Assembly: GCA_014526335.1 (NCBI GenBank)
Contig: JACTAT010000037.1
Coordinates: 10,275,315 to 10,339,314 of the forward strand
Reading direction: 5' to 3'
DNA: 64,000 bases
Source of the DNA: Chrysaora quinquecirrha
Taxonomy: Eukaryota; Cnidaria; Scyphozoa; Semaeostomeae; Pelagiidae
Made by a program: the position numbers and the translations under genes. Below are positions 20,196 through 30,700 of this stretch, one piece after another. The notes below the pieces were generated by a model, which ran no database searches, was not told where the DNA came from, and worked only from the letters and a program-made list of their open reading frames with translations. How positions within the stretch are numbered: the first letter of the stretch is position 1; every line of letters begins with the position of its first letter.

Positions 20196-23100
20196 TGGAA
20201 TGGAATGCCCCCATATCTGCCCCCACGTTTGTCTGACGACCAAAATTCCTTCTTAATCGTATTTGGCATCTGATTTAACATATTCCTGGCTATATTTTGT
20301 GCTTCTAGCAAATGTATGAGTCGAGATATAGCCGAATATCAAAAATCTTTAAATCATGGAATGCCCCCATATCTGCCCCCACGTTTGTCTGACGACCAAA
20401 ATTCCTTCTTAATCGTATTTGGCATCTGATTTAACATATTCCTGGCTATATTTTGTGCTGCTAGCAAATGTATGAGTCGAGATATAGCTGAATATCAAAA
20501 ATCTTTAAAACATGGAATGCCCCCATATCTGCCTCCACGTTTGTCTGATGACCAAAATTCCTTCTTAATCGTATTTGGCATCTGATTTAACATATTCCTG
20601 GCTATATTTTGTGCTTCTAGCAAATGTATGAGTCGAGATATAGCCAAATATAAAAAATCTTTAAAACATGGAATGCCCCCATATCTGCCCCCATGTTTGT
20701 CTGACGACCAAAATTCCTTCTTAATCGTATTTGGCATCTGATTTAACATATTCCTGGCTATATTTTGTGCTTCTAGCAAATGTATGAGTCGAGATATAGC
20801 CAAATATTGAAAATCTTTAAAACATGGGAAGCCTCTTTATCTGCCCCCATGTTTGTCTGACGACCAAAATTCCTTCTTAATCGTATTTGGCATCTGATTT
20901 AACATATTCCTGGCTATATTTTGTGCTTCTAGCAAATGTATGAGTCGAGATATAGCCAAATATCGAAAATCTTTAAAACATGGAATGGCTCCTTATCTGC
21001 CCCCACGTTTGTCTGACGACCAAAATTCATTCTTAATCGTATTTGGCATCTGATTCAACATATTTCCTGGCTATATTTTGTGCTTCTAGCAAATGTATGA
21101 GTCGAGATATAGCCGAATATCAAAATTCTTTAAAACATGGAATGCCCCCATATCTGCCCCCACGTTTGTCTGACGACTAAAATTCCTTCTTAATCGTATT
21201 TGGAATATGTTAAATCCGAGGAATATGTTAAATCAGATGCCAAATACGATTAGAAGGAATTTTGATAAATCGAATTTTATATTCGAATCGATATCTCGAT
21301 CTCGACTACTAAAGCACAAAATATGAATGGAATGCTTATATCTGCCCCACGTTTGTCTGACGACCAAAATTCCTTCTTAATCGTATTTGGCATCTGATTT
21401 AACATATTCCTGGCTATATTTTGTGCTTCTAGCAAATGTATGAGTCGAGATATAGCCGAATATCAAAAATCTTTAAAACATGGAATGCCCCCATATCTGC
21501 CCCCACGTTTGTCTGACGACCAAAATTCCTTCTTAATCGTATTTGGCATCTGATTTAACATATTCCTGGCTATATTTTGTGCTGCTAGCAAATGTATGAG
21601 TCGAGATATAGCTGAATATCAAAAATCTTTAAAACATGGAATGCCCCCATATCTGCCCCCACGTTTGTCTGATGACCAAAATTCCTTCTTAATCGTATTT
21701 GGCATCTGATTTAACATATTCCTGGCTATATTTTGTGCTTCTAGCAAATGTATGAGTCGAGATATAGCCAAATATAAAAAATCTTTAAAACATGGAATGC
21801 CCCCATATCTGCCCCCATGTTTGTCTGACGACCAAAATTCCTTCTTAATCGTATTTGGCATCTGATTTAACATATTCCTGGCTATATTTTTTGCTTCTAG
21901 CAAATGTATGAGTCGAGATATAGCCGAATAGCAGAAATCTTTAAAACATGGAATGCCCCCATATCTGCCCCCATGTTTGTCTGACGACCAAAATTCCTTC
22001 TTAATCGTATTTGGCATCTGATTTAACATATACCTGGCTATATTTTGTGCTTCTAGCAAATGTATGAGTCGAGATATAGCCGAATATCAGAAATCTTTAA
22101 AACATGGAATGCCCCCATATCTGCCCCCATGTTTGTCTGACGACCAAAATTCCTACTTAATCGTATTTGGCATCTGATTCAACATATTCTGGGCTATATT
22201 TTGTGCTTCTAGCAATTATATTAGTTGAGATATAGCCAAATATAAAATATCTTTAAAACATGGAATGCCCCCATATCTGCCCCCACGTTTGTCTGACGAC
22301 CAAAATTCCTTCTTAATCGTATTTGGCATCTGATTTAACATATTCCTGGCTATATTTTGTGCTTCTAGCAAATGTATGAGTCGAGATATAGCCGAATATC
22401 AAAAATCTTTAAAACATGGAATGCCCCCATATCTGCCCCCACGTTTGTCTGACGACCAAAATTCCTTCTTATTCGTGTTTGGCATCTGATTCAACATATT
22501 CCTGGCTATATTTTGTGCTTCTAGCAAATGTATGAGTCGAGATATAGCCGAATATCAGAAATCTTTAAAACATGGAATGCCCCCATATCTGCCCCCATGT
22601 TTGTCTGACGACCAAAATTCCTTCTTAATCGTATTTGGCATCTGATTTAACATATTCCTGGCTATATTTTGTGCTTCTAGCAAATGTATGAGTCGAGATA
22701 TAGCCGAATATCAGAAATCTTTAAAACATGGAATGCCCCCATATCTGCCCCCATGTTTTTCTGACGACCAAAGTTCCTTCTTAATCGTATTTGGCATCTG
22801 ATTTAACATATTCCTGGCTATATTTTGTGCTTCTAGCAAATGTATGAGTCGAGATATAGCCGAATATCAAAAATCTTTAAAACATGGAATGCCCCTATAT
22901 CTGCCCCACGTTTGTCTAACGACCAAAATTCCTTCTTAATCGTATTTGGCATCTGATTTAACATATTCCTGGCTATATTTTGTGCTTCTGGCAATTATTT
23001 GAGTGGAGATATAGCCAAATATCGAAAGTCTTTAAAACACGGAATGGCTCCTTATCTGCCCCCACGTTTGTCTGACGACCAAAATTCCTTCTTAATCGTA

Positions 23101-23240
23101 TTTGGCATCCGATTTAACATATTCCTGGCTATATTTTGTGCTTCTGGCAATTATTTGAGTCGAGATATGGCCAAATATCGAAAATCTTTAAAACATGGAA
23201 TGCCCCCATATCTGCCCCCACGTTTGTCTGACGACCAAAA
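20196..23240. repeat. 156-bp satellite array, about 19 units
   Basis: The unit includes GGAATGCCCCCATATCTGCC, ACGTTTGTCTGACGACC, AAAATTCCTTCTTAATCG and GAGTCGAGATATAGCCGAA, with a period of 156 bases measured at 20358, 20514 and 20670. Units are highly similar with scattered point changes. Because 156 is divisible by three, the minus strand stays open across several units (a 52-residue repeat containing FWSSDK and GGRYGGIPCFKDF). A break at about 21195-21325 holds a short reverse-oriented unit piece. The array ends where Copia 3' non-coding sequence begins. Confidence 0.93.
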
Positions 23241-23321
23241 TTTGATTGGAGCATTTAAATTCATAAACTGTTTGTTGTTTTGGTACTCTTTATGCTATTT
23301 CTGTTTTCATTCCATTCCATT

Positions 23322-24587
23322 TCATTCCATTTCAGTATTCCATTTCAGTGTTCCACATTTCATGTTTTTAAGATAGCCATTTCTCTTCTTCATGTTCAGA
23401 AGGTCTCGAAACTTCTCAAATAATGTCTTAGGCAATGCCTTTGTTAGCATGTCAGCAATCATCTCAGTTGTCGGACAGTATATAAGAGATATCTCTCTGT
23501 TTTCAACTTTTTTTCGTACAAAATGATGCTTGATGTCGATATGTTTTGGGTGGTACTTTGGGTTTTTAGACATTGCAATTGTACCCTGGTTGTCTTCATT
23601 GATGATAGTTGGCTCTTTCTGTGTGAAATTCAAGTCTGCGAGTGGATAGCGCAACCATGTTGCCTCTTGAGTAGCTAAACTTGCTGCAACGTATTCTGCC
23701 TCGGAAGACGATAAAGCAACAGTGGTTTGCTTTTTGCTTGCCCAACTAATCATGCCCCCGCAGATTGAAAACAAATATCCTGATTGAGATTTGCGACCAT
23801 TAAGATTTCCACCCCAATCTGCATCAACGAATCCTTTCAGTTGAATTCTTTCTTCTTTTGAACCATCGAACTCTATACCCCAATCGATTGTTCCCTTAAT
23901 GTAGCGTAAGATGCGTTTTATGCTTCGCCGATGTTCATTGCCAGGATTTGAGCAGAACTGGTTCACAGAACCTACAGCTTGAACAATATCAGGTCTTGTA
24001 GTCGTCAGAGCATATGTAAGACTACCAACAATAGCTTGATATCTTTGCTTGTTAACAGCTTCCCCATCATTTGCAATCAAGGATGAACCTGTTACTTGAG
24101 GTGTAGATACTGGTTTACAATCCAGCCTCCCATACTTTTCCAGCATTTCAGTAAGATATCTGGTTTGATGCAACAGCATCTTCTTATCAGCTCTGTTACG
24201 TTCAATCTGGATACCAAGAAGATAATGAATTTCACCAAGATCTTTCATGCAAAAACGCTTGTGCAACTCTGACTTCTCTTTCTTCAACATTTCAACACTG
24301 TTGCAGGCTATTATTAAATCATCCACAAATAAGGCTATTATAATAAATTCTTCTCCCACTCGTTTAATGTAAAGACAAGAATCAGATTTCCATTGCTGAT
24401 ACTCTTTGTTCTTCAAAAAAGAATCCATGGTTTTAAACCAGCATCTTGAGGATTGTTTAAGTCCATACAGACTTTTGTTCAGCTTGCAAACGAGATTCTC
24501 TTCACTGTTCTTGATGAAACCATCAGGTTGATTCATGTAAATCTCCTCCTGTAAATCACCATTCAGGAACGCGGTTTGAACTTCCAT
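23322..24587 (-). pseudogene. Copia reverse transcriptase (C-terminal half) and RNase H
   Basis: The frame opens at the RT palm (MEVQTAFLNGDLQEEIYM), carries the catalytic FVDD in ALFVDDLIIACN, and continues through LGIQIERN and the YLTEMLEKYG connection. RNase H follows with GFVDADWGGNLNGRKSQSGY, then ALSSSEAEYVAA, the glutamate motif, and the late DIKHHFVR. It ends about 20 residues later in simple-sequence-coded residues. The piece is intact over 421 codons, but it is out of frame with the RT N-terminal segment upstream. Confidence 0.93.
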
Positions 24588-24616
24588 TTGGTGTATCTCC
24601 AGATCTAATTGATTTG

Positions 24617-25345
24617 CTATTGCAGAGCTGTACGGATGGTGGTATACCTTGCAACAGGAGAGAAAGTCTCCTCAAAATCAATTCCAGCTTCCTGAGAATA
24701 TCCTTTCGCTACAAGACGAGCCTTGTACCTTTCAACAGAACAATCGGCATTGTATTTAATCTTGAATACCCAGCGACAGCCAATAGGTTTTCTTCCCTTT
24801 GGAAGCTCAACAAGATCCCACGCTTTATTCTTGATTAATGATGAATATTCACTGTCAAGAGCAGCCTGCCACTTGTCTTTCACTGATGAACTTAAGGCTT
24901 GTTGTATTATCCTGGGTTCCTCTTTGTTAACATCAGCAGCATTGACATTCAGCTGCTCTTCTAATTCCCACCAATCTCCAATGATACATCCTTCTCTGTC
25001 TGGAGCTCTTCTTAATCGATCTGAACGACGTAAGACAGGTATATCATCACAATTCTGATTGATCTCTTCATTTGCATCGGGATTTTCTTGCATTTCAGCA
25101 GCATTCTCTTCGTCATCAGGGTCTTCTCCGTTGTTTTCTGGATCAGAGTCTGTTTGAGAAATGACAGATGTATTCACATCCTGTCCCTTAATTTCCGTTT
25201 TCTTTAAACGATCACCAAAGTCATTCTCAACAAATATGACATCTCTGGATTCATGATCCCTCTTCGTTTGTTGATCATACAGTCTATTTGCTTTACTTTG
25301 AAGACTGTACCCATAAAGATGCACTTCTTTGACTGGGCATCCCAT
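24617..25345 (-). pseudogene. Copia integrase tail/linker and RT N-terminal segment
   Basis: An acidic linker ([20 protein letters not shown]) follows the end of integrase. The RT opening then reads [31 protein letters not shown] and [13 protein letters not shown], all hallmark Copia motifs. It connects to the 24587 frame only through a frame change at about 24600. Confidence 0.9.
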
Positions 25346-26403
25346 TTCTTTCTATTTTCTTTATCAACATGCATATATGCGTCACATCCAAAGACTTTGA
25401 GATGGGATACATCTGGCTTTCTTCCATAAAAACATTCAAAAGGTGTCATATGATCCAGCGAAACTGTTGGACTGCGATTTCTCAGAATCGTTGCTGTTGC
25501 AACTGCTTCAGCCCAAAAAGCATAAGGTAATTCAGCAGCCTGTAGCATTGACCAAGCACTTTCTTGAACAGTTCGATTCATTCTTTCAGCAACACCGTTC
25601 TGTTGCGGGGTTCTAGGAGCGCTTCTTTGTTTTAATATTCCTTTACTGGCTAAGAAATTGTTGAATTCTTTTGAACTGTATTCACCTCCGTTATCAGAGC
25701 GTAAAATCTTTATCTTCTTGCCTGTAATATTTGATGCCATAGCTTCATACTCTTTGAACTTTTGAAATACCTCATCTTTTAGTTTCATGAAATAAATAGC
25801 CACGAATCTAGACTTATCATCGATAAAGGTGACAAAATATCGACTGCCACCAAGACTAGCTGTCTGCATTGGTCCACATACATCGGTATGGACGATGTCT
25901 AATGCTTCTGATGCACGATTTGCTTCATTTCTTGGAAATGAGTTCTTTGTTTGCTTTCCTTTAAAGCATCCATCACAGAAATTGGCATCACTTGGATTTC
26001 GAAAATTCAAGCCTGTGACCAGATTCTTATCACGCAAGGTTTTGAGATTTCCCATACCAAGATGACCAATTCTTTGATGCCACAATTCAGCAGACTCCTC
26101 ACCAGCAGCACTATTTGCTTGATGTGTACAGTCACTAAGACTGCAGTCAAGAGTAAACAGCTTACCCCTTTTTTGTCCTGAACCCATGACATCACCACTT
26201 TCATTCGAAATGAAACATTTTTCACCTTTGAATGCGACTGATAGACCTTTATCCACAACTGCACGCACAGAGAATAAATTCTTTGCCAATTTTAGAATGA
26301 ACAAGACATTTGACAGCTCTGCATTTTTATAGTTACCATCAACATTTACTCTGAGAAAAATTGATCCTTCGCCATGTGCCTTTCTCAGGAACTCCAAACT
26401 CAT
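25204..26403 (-). pseudogene. Copia protease remnant and integrase
   Basis: The integrase zinc motif is complete (HQRIGHLGM, then FCDGC). The catalytic triad is visible as D in VHTDVCGP, D in RSDNGGEYSS and E in GVAERMNRT. The GKQTKNSFP and PYAFWAEAV segments are typical. At its 5' side the frame joins the protease region, whose DSG lies in the preceding frame, so at least one frame change separates them. Confidence 0.92.
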
Positions 26404-27323
26404 GGTAATTCACCATCAATTGCTTGTTACAAGACATATGTTGAGATTCTCCAGAATCAATATACCAAGTTGAATATTCACTCTCATCTTTGTTTGTCGA
26501 ACCCCAAAATAGACAATGAGCTTCAACTGCATCAATAACATTTGCTTGTTTCTCACTTTTGTCATTTGGCTTCTTCGGTTTCTTACAATCTCGTGCAAAA
26601 TGTCCCTTGATACCACAGTTGAAACACTTTCCTTTATTGTTTCCAAACTTTGCTCTCTGAGATGCTCCACTTGTTTTCTCCTTCGTAGCTACAAGTGCCT
26701 TTTCCATCGCAGTACCAAGTTCTGATGAAACATCTGAGCGTTTTCTTTCTTCGTGCAATAGGCGTGCTACGACGAACTCAAGCTTAAGATCATCAGCTCT
26801 TGACTCCAAAGCAACGATTAGATTATCATAGGAGTCCGGAAGACTGCACAGCAGGGTTGCCACCTGATCATCTTCACTAACTTGCGCACCCACTGAGGCT
26901 AGCTGTTAAGCTAGGCCCTTCATTTTGTTGATATGATCCAGCATTGTGTCCCCTTCTGACATCGTAGCAGTGAAATATCTTTTGCGTAGAAACAACTTGT
27001 TTGCCAACGACTTTACCTCATAGTGATCTTCTAATTTTTTTGCAAGCTTCTTTCGCTGTCTGTGCTGATCTGACCAAGGATAATTGACCATCTCCTAAGG
27101 ACAAACAAATTGTTGCCATGGCCTTTCTCGCACGCTTTCGATATTTCTCGATTGAGGCCTCAGTAGCTCCTTCACCAGTAGGCTCTTCTTCCTCGTCACA
27201 AACGATACTCCAAAGATCTCTATCTTCAAGAACCATTTGCATTTTGAATTTCCACAGATGGAAATTCTTTCCTTCGAATTTATCGATGTGCGACGAAACG
27301 AAATCCAATGATTTGGCAGCCAT
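26339..27323 (-). pseudogene. Copia gag and protease start, fragmented
   Basis: Gag begins near 27323 (FEGKNFHLWKFKMQMVLEDR) and shifts frame at about 27050 to LEDHYEVKSLANKLFLRKR. It hits a stop near 26906 and resumes with LLCSLPDSYDNLIVALES. A CCHC zinc knuckle, CFNCGIKGHFARDC, lies at about 26590-26640. The protease start DSGESQHMSC is near 26440, with DSG matching the retroviral aspartic protease motif. Confidence 0.9.
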
Positions 27324-27428
27324 AATTGAGATCCAAATATAATCACAAGATCACAAAATTTCGCAAGCAAAATTAACTTCACATAATTTCATTTCAATCT
27401 TACTTGATTCTCTGATTTTTCTGGGTTT

Positions 27429-27443
27429 CCTGGGCCAGTAACC
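27429..27443 (-). other. Putative Copia primer-binding site
   Basis: On the minus strand GGTTACTGGCCCAGG starts directly after the LTR end TTAACA. Its position and similarity to primer sites of GalEa-type Copia elements support the call; the priming tRNA is not determined. Confidence 0.5.
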
Positions 27444-27605
27444 TGTTAAAACTATGAGTAAACGCAGAGAAAATACAACGAACGATGATCAAGCATGACA
27501 ACGAATAACGAACGAACGAAGAATAGATTTCACAAAAGGTTAGACTTGTAAACCTGGCGTGACAGCCGGAAGCGGATATGACGGATTATTTCGTAAATCT
27601 TAACA
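27444..27605 (-). repeat. Copia 5' LTR, 162 bp
   Basis: On the minus strand the segment starts TGTTAA and ends TTAACA, the canonical TG...CA ends with a six-base inverted repeat. It lies directly before the putative primer site and gag leader. It contains TCGTTCGTTCG repeats. A match of about 20 bases to its outer end (CGTAAATCT, then TAACA) appears in altered form at 19089-19107, but I see no true second LTR. Confidence 0.75.
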
Positions 27606-27790
27606 ATACTGCGCAGACATTACCTAGGGTGATTACATTTTGTCTATTTCTTAGTTCTTTGAATGTCCCTCAAGTATGAAGTTTCAGAAAATATGAATTA
27701 CTTTTTAAGGCTAAGGAGAGTTGGAATAGAAATTCGGAAAAAGCAGATAATATTAACCTGAATTTGACCTTGTTTCTGTTTTCGTTGTAG

Positions 27791-30700
27791 CATACACTGC
27801 AGGAGATGATAATGAAAAGGCTATTGCAGCATTAAAGGCGTATTTTGAAAGAAAAATTAATGATTTTGATCCAGTATGTATGTTTTGCTTTTGGTCGTTC
27901 TTTCAGCTATTTTTTTTATATTATATTTTTAAGATTTATTATTGTTGTGAAAGTTTTGATTCCCTGGGCTTCACATCCGATATTTTGTTCTCCAGTTCAA
28001 ATTCCTTGTAGAAAGATTTTGTTTTCCAGTTTTTGAATTTTTTTATCCAATTATACGATTCCGATTTCCTGATCCGAATTCTTTATATTTTGATGTTTAA
28101 CTGTCAACAGCTGCTGTTAAATATGATACATCGATGTTGTGATTTGATTGGTCCAAAATCGAAATATGGGAACCATTCTAGATGTTCTAGAAAAGCTTGT
28201 GCCATCAACAGTGCCGATTCTTTTGTATGACAGCCCGAAAATGTTTACATTAGTATGCTCGAATATATTTCTGCTGTTTATCGCAATTTTACTATGACTT
28301 AGCAATCTTTGGCAGCCTGAAATTCCTTAAGATTACGATACACTGAACTTTTCTTAACACAATTAATAGCTTTTATATTTAAAATACTTTACGGTTTCAT
28401 TAAACGTGGCGGGTGTTTTCATAACTATTGCCGTTGAGTATGCTGTTGATCTTGCTGTTGATTATTTTCCTTTGGGTAATGTATAATGTAACTTTTGCCG
28501 ATATAGCTGAGATAGAGACGGGGGATACTCCTCAGGTTTAGCATATTCTGTAACGTCCATTTTAGGCAAGGTTAAGTTAAATCTAGGGATGGGTCAAATT
28601 TTGGGTGATGTAATTTCTTGTTTGCTGTTTTCATCATTACACTTATTCATTTCATTATTTTCATGACAATCTGTTGCTACTTATTTCCTGACGTTCGGCC
28701 GCCTTAAAGAACAAATTTCACTTTTTTGCAACCTATATTTGGATCGTAAATTCCAATCCTTTTCTTTTTCTTTTTTTATTTTTCCCTTTTCCTCTTTGTA
28801 TCACTCTCAAGCGAGATTTTGTTATCTCACCTTTTGGATAAACATTGCTGATCAGGATGTTAAGAAGTATTCATGAAATATTCGTTAGTTCTTTTTCCTT
28901 TAGGATGATATTGAGAAAAAGCATGCTGTATTCATTGATTTTGCAGAACTGGTGAATGACACAGGTCAGATTTTTCTCTTAATTTTAACACAACATTGGA
29001 CTTAATAGCTTAGTAACAGCCGATTTTTTGCCTTTCAAAAATAACCGAGTTTAAAATCAACTGTCAACTTCTTTCTTGCTAATTTAAACTTTTAACTTAA
29101 ATCTTTAAATGTGAATTTCGTTATGGAAAACGGAGAAAGAATTAGTGTAACGATGCAATATTGATGTTATAATGTAATTTTACATCGCTTGTTTCATTCA
29201 CTGATCTATCAATGCATATAATCAGAGGTTCTGATTTGAAAGTGTTTAAGTTTGGAATGTACCCCAAAAATAAAGAAACCTTTTTAATGTTAGAGGCTCA
29301 GTTTCAAATAATATGACTTTAAGTTTGTATGCTTGTTAAGGTCAATTCATATCCAAAACCTTGTTATATCCACAGACAAACAAAACAAGGGTTCCTTGGG
29401 CACTGCTCTAAATATTCTAAATGTTTATTTGAATTCCCTGCTGCCTTATACTGGCTGAAAGACAAATTACAATCATCTGGAAAGCATTCTTGAGTCAAAT
29501 TGTTTGAAGCCAAGGATCATTACCTTTATTGCTACAAATAACATAGCCGTATCACTTTCTAATAAATTTCGTGGAACATCTTTGGCCAAAGGCTGAAAGG
29601 TATAGAAAATAATGTTGAATTAGGCTTGTAAGCAGCTCCCTGATTTAAACAACCAACGCTTAGATTTTCACTGTTTCCTTTTGTAATAAGCGAAGGCATT
29701 AGCTTCAGCGTGAGCGAAAGTGTAAAGGCCTGGCTAAACTAGAAGACATGTCGCACGCAACATTGATGTCCCCTCGGTGTCTTCCAGTTTAGCCACCTCG
29801 GAAACTTTGTAGCGCGCGACAAAATTTGTAGCAAGAGACACGCAAATGTTTCTTGGAGACAACAGAAACATTTCTCTGTGTTCTCTGATTTAGAACTGAA
29901 ATGACTCGGCGGACATTTTGCTTGCTCGTCACTTGCCACTCTGGGAGACATGCCGAATACAGTGTCGCGCGAGACAAGTCTCCTAGTTTAGGCATGGCTA
30001 AAATGGCACATGCAAAAACAGGAGCTGCGCTGTATTGTCTGATAGTGATACCAACTTCTCACGTACAAGATGGTTTCACCTTCTCGTTCCGAAATATGCT
30101 ACTGACATCATAGTTTTGCAAAAAAACGTGCAGATTCAATCAAGGCATTTTAATAAAAATTGCTTCACTCTAACGTGGCAAGAGATACAGATATCCAGGA
30201 GAACTTTCCAGGTTTCATAGAATTATAACAAAATGCGAAGGACGAAAAACAGTACAGCATTAAAATTAAAGTAGTGTTGGAGGTTGACTTAGCACAGCAT
30301 CAGACATCGCTGTTCTCTGCACCTCCAAGTCTGAACATTTCAGATGACGTCGTAAGCCTACAACATAAACATTGAAACTGAAATGTGCGTTAACAAAAAA
30401 AGCTTAGAAAATCGTTAAAATGTTGTTAACTTTCATTGCTCTTATCTACATTTACTTGTTACCATCCATTATGTAGTTTTATTTCATTTATTTCCAATTT
30501 TTTTAAGAAATCGGTACAATATAATGCACCTTAATACTCACTGTCTTTCAATATTTTTCAGACTTGAAAACCGAATTGCCGCAGCTATCATCCGATTTAC
30601 AAAGTAATCCTGAGCTCACTTTAAAAATTCTGAATTTGGCATTTCATGAGGTAAGATGATATTTTCATCTTTGTCTTTGTCTAAATTTCCTCTGAGTTTT

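Larger units (their letters stand above)
23241..27605 (-). mobile_element. Decayed Copia LTR retrotransposon, GalEa-like, lacking its 3' LTR
   Basis: Minus-strand order is 5' LTR (27444-27605), primer-binding region, gag with zinc knuckle, protease, integrase, reverse transcriptase and RNase H. Integrase before RT is the defining Copia (Pseudoviridae-type) order. The coding region needs at least four frame changes and has one in-frame stop near 26906, so it is inactive. No second copy of the 162-bp LTR appears left of 23322, where simple sequence and the 156-bp satellite begin instead. The very short LTR and GGTTACTGGCCCAG primer site recall the GalEa lineage of animal Copia elements; that assignment is inference. 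Confidence 0.9.
19123..27631. mobile_element. 8.5-kb composite block bounded by 29-bp inverted repeats and ATTAC direct repeats
   Basis: The left end reads CACCCTAGGTAATGTCTGCG followed by CAATATTGT (19123-19151). The right end (27603-27631) is its reverse complement with one mismatch. ATTAC lies directly outside both ends in the same orientation, as a 5-bp target duplication would. Inside are a minisatellite whose units resemble the terminal repeat, a 156-bp satellite and a Copia element. The arrangement suggests a DNA transposon with expanded subterminal repeats later hit by Copia. A caveat is that the left end is itself partly palindromic (CATTACC...GGTAATG), so ATTAC could be a by-product of that symmetry. 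Confidence 0.5.

Noticed and set aside
20196..23240. Possible CRISPR-like array of direct repeats
   Set aside because: Units are contiguous 156-bp repeats without unique spacers, in a eukaryotic genome; it is a satellite.
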